64,000 nucleotides of DNA from the NCBI GenBank assembly GCA_030583885.1, contig CP129480.1, positions 2,916,714 through 2,980,713 on the forward strand, written 5' to 3'. The notes under the pieces were generated by a model that was given only the letters and a program-made list of their open reading frames with translations, made no database searches and was not told the DNA's origin. The stretch is from Anaerolineales bacterium. Its GTDB lineage: Bacteria; Chloroflexota; Anaerolineae; Anaerolineales; Villigracilaceae. The translations under genes and the position numbers were made by a program. Numbering within the stretch: the stretch's first letter is position 1; each line of letters starts with the position of its first letter. Shown piece after piece: positions 59,096 to 64,000 of the stretch.

Positions 59096-59479
59096 GTGAC
59101 TGATGCAATGAAGACAGTGATGATCATCGAAGATGACCCGGATGCCGCCGAAATGTTCGCGGAAATGATGCGGGTCAACGGATATCGTGTCATAAAGATG
59201 TTTTCCAGCGCCCCGGCCATTCCGATCATCACGCAGGAAAAACCGGACATTATCATCCTTGATATCATGATGCCCGACATCACCGGTCTCGAAGTACTGC
59301 GCTACATGCGCCGTGAACCGGATCTGGCTGTCATTCCCGTCATCGTAGTTTCCGCCAAAAGCATGCCGGGCGACATCAAAATGGGTCTTGAGGCGGGTGC
59401 ATCCCTTTACCTTACCAAACCCGTTGGCTTTCTCGACCTTAAACAAGCCGTGGAAAAACTACTTAAAGCTCCCGCATGA
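59096..59479 (+). CDS. Single-domain response regulator (CheY-like)
   Basis: 127 aa from the GTG at 59096, preceded by AAGGAAG; the frame to 59036 adds a non-family stretch over a promoter-like TTGCAA...TATTTT. Receiver motifs: IIEDDPDAAEMF, phospho-Asp in IIILDIMMPDITGL, VVSAKS, Lys in YLTKPVGFLDLK. No output domain, so it acts by protein contact. Overlaps thpR by 4 bases. Confidence 0.88.
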   Translation: MTDAMKTVMIIEDDPDAAEMFAEMMRVNGYRVIKMFSSAPAIPIITQEKPDIIILDIMMPDITGLEVLRYMRREPDLAVIPVIVVSAKSMPGDIKMGLEAGASLYLTKPVGFLDLKQAVEKLLKAPA

Positions 59480-60057
59480 ATCATTTGCGCGCCTTCATCG
59501 CCGTTGACCCGCCTGACTCACTTCAAGACGCAATCGAAAAGAATACCATTCTCCTGCGTGAAACCCTGGGGGATGACCTTGTCCGCTGGATCCCCGCACA
59601 AAACATGCATCTGACCTTAAAATTCATGGGCAACATAGCCGCCGCGCATGTGGATTTCCTTAAACAGCTGATCACCCGTGCCGCCGATTCACACCCGCCG
59701 TTCGACCTGCAAATCAGCGGACTCGGCTCTTACCCAAACTCAAAACTGCCGCGCGTTCTCTGGGCAGGCATCCACGCCCCGGCAGACCTGGCCTCCCTGC
59801 AAAAAGCCATCGAAGCAGGCGCATCCCGCCTAGGCTATGAAAGAGACGGACGCCCCTTCTCCCCGCATCTCACCCTTGGGCGCGTCCGCCAGAACATCGA
59901 CCCAGCCGCTTTGCAAAGAGTCCGCACCGCACTGGACAGCATCCAAATCAGCGCCATCGGCTCCGCCCGCATAGACTCCGTCCACTTGTATAAAAGCGAG
60001 CTGCATTCCAGCGGTTCGGTTTACACAAAACTTTTTTCCGCAGCATTAAAACAATAG
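59476..60057 (+). CDS. thpR: RNA 2',3'-cyclic phosphodiesterase
   Basis: 193 aa, the 2H phosphoesterase family. Both His-x-Thr-x motifs are present: MHLTLKFMG near residue 48 and PHLTLGRVR near 131. LRAFIAVDPPDSLQDAI is the usual start. Opens 2',3'-cyclic phosphates on RNA ends. Followed 9 bases later by rsfS. Confidence 0.93.
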   Translation: MNHLRAFIAVDPPDSLQDAIEKNTILLRETLGDDLVRWIPAQNMHLTLKFMGNIAAAHVDFLKQLITRAADSHPPFDLQISGLGSYPNSKLPRVLWAGIHAPADLASLQKAIEAGASRLGYERDGRPFSPHLTLGRVRQNIDPAALQRVRTALDSIQISAIGSARIDSVHLYKSELHSSGSVYTKLFSAALKQ

Positions 60058-60066
60058 AGGTGACAT

Positions 60067-60411
60067 CTGAACGCACTTGAACTTGCCCGCGAAATCGTAA
60101 ACTCTCTCGAGGATAAAAAGGGAGAAGACATCGTCCTGCTGGACCTGAAAGATATCGTCTCATTTACCGATTATTTCATCATCTGCAACGGCACCAGCGA
60201 CCGCATGATCGATGCGCTCGCCAAGGCCACCATTGAAGACATCCGCGCCAAACATAAGAAAAAAGGCAAACAGCAGGGTTTCTCCCGTGACGGTTGGGTG
60301 ATCATCGATTATGGCGATGTGGTCGTCCACCTCTTCTCTCCCGACCAGCGTGATTTCTATCAACTCGAGGAACTTTGGGAGGATGGAAAGGTATTACTTA
60401 GGTTGCAGTAA
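60067..60411 (+). CDS. rsfS: Ribosomal silencing factor RsfS with apparent CTG start
   Basis: 114 aa. Binds uL14 on the 50S subunit and blocks subunit joining in starvation. Family blocks run from the first residues: ALELAREIVNSLEDKKGEDI, LKDIVSFTDYFIICNGTSDR, WVIIDYGDVVVHLFSPDQR and FYQLEELW. In this frame a TGA stands at 60061-60063, then CAT, then CTG; the first ATG is at 60205, far inside the domain. AGAGGTGA is 3 bases from the CTG. So either CTG starts translation or a base is missing in the assembly. Confidence 0.88.
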   Translation: MNALELAREIVNSLEDKKGEDIVLLDLKDIVSFTDYFIICNGTSDRMIDALAKATIEDIRAKHKKKGKQQGFSRDGWVIIDYGDVVVHLFSPDQRDFYQLEELWEDGKVLLRLQ

Positions 60412-60431
60412 AAAGCGACAAAAGGTCTGCT

Positions 60432-61059
60432 GTGGGTCACGAAATTCTGATCACCCTGCTGCGACATGGCGCTCCCGCGCAGACGACGAAAAAGTCCACC
60501 AGGGGCGGCACGATTCTCCACTCACAGAAACAGGCAGATCCCAGGCGCAAGAACACGCGTGGGATTTTCTCGCACGCGGGTTTCAGTGGCACGTGATCAT
60601 CGCCAGCACACTGGTCCGCGCGCACGAAACCGCCAGGATCATTGGCGCGGCACTGGACATCCCCATGGAAACCGACCCCGATTGGATGGAATTCAACAAT
60701 GGACCTCTGGCGGGCTTGCCATACAAACTTGCAGATGAACGTTTTCCAACCCCCGGTTTCGAAAGCCATATGAGCCGTTTTACGGCACCGGCGAAAGCGA
60801 TTGGGAGATCCATGGCCGGGGAGCCAGGGCGGTTGAAAAGATCGTGCGGTGCGGCATCGGGATGTATCTTGTCACGGCGCAGGGCGGCCTCCTCAACGCA
60901 GTAGTTCGGGCCCTCATCGGTGCGCCGCATTTCAGCTGGCTGCACGGAACCGTGTTTATATTTGGCGATCCCGGATATATCCCTCTTGCATACCAGCCAT
61001 CCAGCAACCGATGGATAGTTCTGGAATTCCATACGGGCTTTCAATACCACTCCGAATAA
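60432..61059 (+). pseudogene. Histidine phosphatase (phosphoglycerate mutase-like), two frameshifts
   Basis: The protein is read in three frame pieces: ILITLLRHG from the GTG at 60432; SRADDEKVHQGRHDSPLTET to about 60778; then YGTGESDWEIHG to the stop at 61057. The RHG motif with catalytic His and the C-terminal region (WLHGTVFIFGD) are typical. Missing one C at GGC^GC (60470) restores RHGRSRADDE, and one T in the TTTT run at 60778-60781 restores SRFYGTG. Both are single-base losses in runs, so assembly error is likely; otherwise a recent pseudogene. Confidence 0.82.
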
Positions 61060-61099
61060 ACATTCCAACCTCCAAGCCAATTAACCGAACGACTTCAGG

Positions 61100-62065
61100 T
61101 CATTGATCCATGTATTCGTAATGGTTGGTCAATGTATAGGTGATGTAGTTCTCCCAAAGGGTTTGAACCGTATCCCATTTGTAATCGTGTGATGAGAATG
61201 TCTGAATGACCATGCGCCCGTCCATGCAAGCCGCCAGCACGCCATAATCCGATTTGCGGTCGGGATACAATCCTCCGACCAGCACGGCATCGCCGCCGGT
61301 GCCCAATTTCAACAGATCACCGGCATCCGGGAACCAATACGGACTCGGATAGGAGGGAGCCTGCGCGGTGTTCGGCGTGGACAGCAGGGGATGATATTTG
61401 TCCAGCCAGTAAATCGAATAATCGAAGGGATCATATTCAACATTGCGAGGCAGGTCGCGGAAGAAATCAACACCGCACTTGTGCAGGATGGGCGCGATCT
61501 TGCCTCTTACAACCTTGTCAAGATACCAAACTTCGATGATGACTGCCCCGCCGTTGTTGATATGGTCGTACATGACCTCGAACATCTCGCCGCTGAACGA
61601 AGTGCGCGTCTCCGCCGCAACAATGATCAAGTCCCAGCGCGTGGCGGAATTGGCATGCTCTTTGAAAGTACCCAAACGGTCCCCCACGTTCACGACCTTG
61701 CCCCCTGAAAAATTCATCATGTTGATCGTGCTGTTGACGATCGGCACGAGGTCCGGGTCACCCATGATATCCTCATAGATGAGTATATTGGAGGAACGGA
61801 TGCGCTCGCTCATGTCAACTACGGGGATGGAAGGCATTGCCTCCAGCGTAGGAGCGGGCGCGGGTATGGTATTTTCCACAGCGGGCGGCGGCTGGGTGGG
61901 CGCAGTCAGCGTCATTTGTTGGATCACCATACTGGTCTGCTGGACTGCCATCGCAACCTGTGTCGCCTGCAAGACCGTGTCCTCGCCGGAAACGACGGGA
62001 ATGGAACAGGCCAGCGCTGCAAACACCAAAACCAACGGCGTCATAAGCCAGCGTAATGTGTTCAT
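61100..62065 (-). CDS. Lipoprotein of unknown function
   Basis: 321 aa. Lipobox AALAC (Cys20) and a Gln/Thr/Pro-rich linker. The mature domain (about 85-320) has alternating strands and helices with ILIYEDIMGDPDLVPIVNST, RWDLIIVAAETRT, NNGGAVIIEVWYLDKVVRGK and SDYGVLAACMDGRMVIQTFS, a pattern like DUF4350 or class-I glutamine-amidotransferase-like folds without a visible catalytic triad. AAGGAG precedes the ATG. The IS5-type element begins 47 bases upstream. Confidence 0.65.
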   Translation of the reverse strand: MNTLRWLMTPLVLVFAALACSIPVVSGEDTVLQATQVAMAVQQTSMVIQQMTLTAPTQPPPAVENTIPAPAPTLEAMPSIPVVDMSERIRSSNILIYEDIMGDPDLVPIVNSTINMMNFSGGKVVNVGDRLGTFKEHANSATRWDLIIVAAETRTSFSGEMFEVMYDHINNGGAVIIEVWYLDKVVRGKIAPILHKCGVDFFRDLPRNVEYDPFDYSIYWLDKYHPLLSTPNTAQAPSYPSPYWFPDAGDLLKLGTGGDAVLVGGLYPDRKSDYGVLAACMDGRMVIQTFSSHDYKWDTVQTLWENYITYTLTNHYEYMDQ

Positions 62066-62127
62066 TTATTCTCCTTTTCTCTGGTGGAAAATCCCCCACA
62101 TATATTTCAGTAGACCTCTTGCAAAAG

Positions 62128-62511
62128 TCAAATTGAGTTGAGTTCAAGGTTGTAAATAGCAGCAATCAGGTTGAAGCGCAAAGCAAATCTCTTTCTACGA
62201 TTGCGATACCTCTCGCTCAAAATGCGAAACACTTTCAACTTACGGAATATATGCTCAATCACAATCCGTTTCCGTGCCAAGCTTCGATTGCTCTGTTTCT
62301 CTCGTTTCGTCAGAGCATGGTATTTGGATTTCTTGAAGGGTGTTTGACTGTTCTGATGAAACTCCATCAATCCTTGATAGCCCGCATCTGCCAGAATACG
62401 CAGATGTTCAGAGAACTCACAGGCATCGTCTTTGAACAGTTGGAAGTCGTGTTTGCTTCCATGACTAAAGGCGGTGGTTATGATTTGGGTACTTTTTCGA
62501 TCAGCCATCAC
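62128..62511 (-). CDS. IS5-type transposase, C-terminal part (orfB)
   Basis: 127 aa. Contains the end of the DDE catalytic domain: ILADAGYQGLMEF with the second catalytic Asp and RIVIEHIFRKLKVFRILSER with the catalytic Glu. ATG overlaps the orfA stop by 4 bases. C-AAA-AAG before the overlap could permit -1 frameshifting to an orfAB fusion. Confidence 0.88.
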   Translation of the reverse strand: MMADRKSTQIITTAFSHGSKHDFQLFKDDACEFSEHLRILADAGYQGLMEFHQNSQTPFKKSKYHALTKREKQSNRSLARKRIVIEHIFRKLKVFRILSERYRNRRKRFALRFNLIAAIYNLELNSI

Positions 62512-62963
62512 CTGCGCTTTTTGGGTGTGACGCTTCTTTTTGCCACTGTAATGCCGTTTTTGGCTTTTTTTGGACGTTCCACTGGCTGTTCGCTGACATC
62601 AACCAGCACTACCTCGAACACCGTGTCACTGGCTTGGAGTGCCTTTTTGCCAGGCAAACGAAACTTTTTTGAACGGACTAAGGCCTCCTCTACCTTGCGA
62701 ATGGTGCGGCAAACGGTTGCTTCACTGACACCATAGGATTGCGCAATATGAAATTCTGTGCGATATTCTCGCCAGTACATCAAGGTCATCAACAACTGAT
62801 CGGCTCGGCTCAGTTTTGGCGGTCTCCCGAAGTCTCGCAGCCCTTTCTCAATGACTGTGAGCATCTGCTCGAAGGTTTCGCGCTGGACGCCAGTTAGCCG
62901 TTTGAAGTCACTACCTTTGAGATGTGCGATTGTCTTATAGTTCATGTGCCTATTATGGCACAC
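62508..62963 (-). CDS. IS5-type transposase, N-terminal part (orfA)
   Basis: 151 aa. HTH of the DUF4096-like group (SRADQLLMTLMYWREYRTEF, YGVSEATVCRTIRKVEEAL), then FEVVLVDVSEQPVERPKK with the first catalytic Asp. Ends KKRR-stop just inside orfB. Confidence 0.88.
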   Translation of the reverse strand: MCHNRHMNYKTIAHLKGSDFKRLTGVQRETFEQMLTVIEKGLRDFGRPPKLSRADQLLMTLMYWREYRTEFHIAQSYGVSEATVCRTIRKVEEALVRSKKFRLPGKKALQASDTVFEVVLVDVSEQPVERPKKAKNGITVAKRSVTPKKRR

Positions 62964-63117
62964 TTATGCAAGAGGTCTAGTATATAACCTTCCGACCCGC
63001 CACCCTACTGACAAAAGGCATATTCCAACATGCTTTTCAACTCCCCACCCAAGTAAATAGCCACAGGCATGCGCCCGCGGCCATTTTTTCCAAGCATGCA
63101 ATACAAAACAGAGATTT

Positions 63118-63570
63118 CTACTTCTCGAACACCCACGCATCCACGGCACGTGACCAATCCACCATTTCCTCTTTTTTGAACCACAAAGCCACTTCGCGTT
63201 CCCCGGTTTCGACCTTGTCCGAAGCGTGGATGAGGTTGCGTCCCACTTCGAGGGCAAAGTCATGACGGATCGTGCCGGGCGCGGATTCAACTGGTTTGGT
63301 CGAGCCGACGGTCTGGCGGATGGCGGCGACTGCGCCAGGGCCTTCCCACACCATCGCCATGACAGGCGCAGACGTGATGTAGGAGATCAAGCCATCATAA
63401 AAGGGTTTGCCTGTGTGTTCAGCGTAGTGCGTCTCAGCCAGTTTCTGGCTGACTTGAATGAATTTCGCGCCAACCAGGCGAAGCCCGCGGCGTTCGAAGC
63501 GCGCAATCACTTCACCGATCAAGCCGCGCTGCACACCATCGGGTTTTACAAGTACGAGCGTTCGTTCCAC
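63118..63570 (-). CDS. ndk: Nucleoside diphosphate kinase
   Basis: 150 aa from the GTG at 63570, with GGAGG 7 bases before it; the frame to 63606 has no site. Transfers phosphate from ATP to other NDPs through a phospho-His. Conserved: ERTLVLVKPDGVQRGLIGEV, YAEHTGKPFYDGLI, GTIRHDFALEVGRN and NLIHASD with the catalytic His. Cytosolic hexamer or tetramer. Confidence 0.95.
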   Translation of the reverse strand: MERTLVLVKPDGVQRGLIGEVIARFERRGLRLVGAKFIQVSQKLAETHYAEHTGKPFYDGLISYITSAPVMAMVWEGPGAVAAIRQTVGSTKPVESAPGTIRHDFALEVGRNLIHASDKVETGEREVALWFKKEEMVDWSRAVDAWVFEK

Positions 63571-63604
63571 AGAATTCCTCCAAAAAAAAGTGTATGGTTC
63601 CTGC

Positions 63605-63650
63605 AATCAATCGCCACCGCCGCCGAAAACGGCGGCGGTGGCGATTGATT
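63605..63650. terminator. Very strong hairpin between the TPR gene and ndk
   Basis: A 20-bp perfect stem (63605-63624 with 63631-63650) with GAAAAC loop and a repeated CCGCCGCC core, directly past the TPR gene stop. Likely a terminator or mRNA end stabiliser. Confidence 0.75.
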
Positions 63651-63652
63651 TT

Positions 63653-64000
63653 CTACCGAATTAATTCTTCCGCTTTGTTATATGCCTCAAGCGCTTCCTT
63701 CAAACGATTCGATCGCATATAGGCATCCCCCAGCGTCTGCCAGATGCCGACTTCCACAGGGTAGCGGTAAATGGACTCCGCCAGATCACTGATGGTCTCT
63801 TCCAGATGCCTGCCCTTTTTGATGAGCTTTCCATAATGATCCAATGCGGCGGGGATGTCGCCTCGATCCAACTCGCCTTTGGCTTGATTCAGCGCATTGA
63901 CATATCCCTGCCCTTCCGTCCGAGATGAACGGGAAATGCCGGGTTTCTTTTTCTTGATGGGTGGAACGACAAGCGACTCACCCGGCTTGGGCTGTGGGGG
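63653..64000 (-). CDS. TPR-repeat protein (5' end outside the window)
   Basis: The frame is open to the window edge (115 codons visible). Two tetratricopeptide units are clear: GDIPAALDHYGKLIKKGRHL and VGIWQTLGDAYMRSNRLKEA followed by LEAYNKAEELIR. The upstream part is Lys/Pro-rich (VVPPIKKKKPGISRS), a linker. TPRs bind partner proteins; no more can be said. Confidence 0.75.
   Translation of the reverse strand, partial: PPQPKPGESLVVPPIKKKKPGISRSSRTEGQGYVNALNQAKGELDRGDIPAALDHYGKLIKKGRHLEETISDLAESIYRYPVEVGIWQTLGDAYMRSNRLKEALEAYNKAEELIR

Larger units (their letters stand above)
62112..62978 (-). mobile_element. IS5-type insertion sequence, 867 bp, complete
   Basis: Terminal inverted repeats AGACCTCTTGCAAAAG at 62112 and the complement of AGACCTCTTGCATAAG ending at 62978 (one mismatch in 16). 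AGT lies directly on both sides (62109-62111 and 62979-62981), a 3-bp target duplication. It holds two overlapping transposase frames. Intact ends and frames mean it is recent and possibly active. Confidence 0.92.

Noticed and set aside
60432..60590. Selenocysteine reading of the in-frame TGA in the phosphatase frame
   Set aside because: The family match moves to other frames at base-run sites, so frameshifts explain the stop; no SECIS-like hairpin was seen.
62964..63290. 108-codon minus-strand frame next to the IS
   Set aside because: Shadow of ndk in another frame with no domain.

Overview
The window reads as chromosomal DNA of a bacterium most like the Chloroflexota, class Anaerolineae (inference from gene content; no rRNA or marker tree is available here). 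Supporting features are many lipoproteins with Thr/Pro-rich linkers, an ADP-forming acyl-CoA synthetase, FemAB-type transferases beside a polysaccharide cluster, DUF3048 and CapA lipoproteins, a KimA-like potassium importer, and TATAAT boxes placed 6-8 bases before start codons, which suggests leaderless mRNAs.

Layout. 1-7.7 kb: a truncated AT-rich acyltransferase, then three tandem formylglycine-generating-enzyme-like lipoproteins and one more lipoprotein, all on the minus strand and separated by hairpin terminators. 7.8-12.4 kb: a plus-strand metabolic run (ADP-forming acyl-CoA synthetase, dodecin, DUF1330, class A beta-lactamase-like hydrolase, MOSC protein, small membrane protein). 12.5-24.8 kb: minus-strand genes for a PLP enzyme, two FemAB-like transferases, a polysaccharide assembly set (PglF/CapD-like dehydratase, epimerase, polyprenyl-phosphate sugar transferase, GT2), a two-component system, RidA and a secreted helical protein. 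24.9-31.3 kb: two CapA-like lipoproteins, MenC, a zinc-ribbon membrane protein and a DUF3048 lipoprotein. 31.4-43.4 kb: plus-strand complex-I-like membrane subunits, a coiled-coil protein, SelB, a sensor kinase broken by a frameshift, an SRAP protein, an MFS exporter and a LysM-M23 peptidase.

43.4-52.1 kb is the main discovery: an integrated mobile element of about 8.58 kb in a tRNA-Val(CAC) gene. It is bounded by a 14-bp direct repeat, CCCTGTGCGCCCAC, found at the tRNA 3' end and again inside the last codons of a large serine recombinase gene. The element carries an excisionase-like HTH gene beside attL, a sigma70-type promoter with overlapping palindromic operator and long leader, a run of small unknown genes, an SH3 lipoprotein, membrane proteins, an RHH regulator downstream of five iteron-like repeats, a divergent M23 peptidase, a replication-initiator-like gene with 15-bp iterons inside its coding sequence, a DnaC-like loader, and the recombinase. 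If the ends are joined as a circle, the recombinase frame runs through attP for 16 new codons and stops 6 bases before the HTH start. Integration would therefore change the recombinase C-terminus and break an int-xis operon.

52.4-64 kb: a KdpD/KdpE-like two-component system next to a USP-like membrane protein and a KimA-like K+ importer, an ECF sigma factor with zinc-type anti-sigma protein, DUF1684, a response regulator, ThpR, RsfS (apparently with a CTG start), a histidine phosphatase with two frameshifts, a lipoprotein, a complete IS5-type element (867 bp, 3-bp target duplication), ndk and the end of a TPR gene. All three frameshift sites look like single-base losses in short base runs, so sequencing or assembly error is as likely as true decay.
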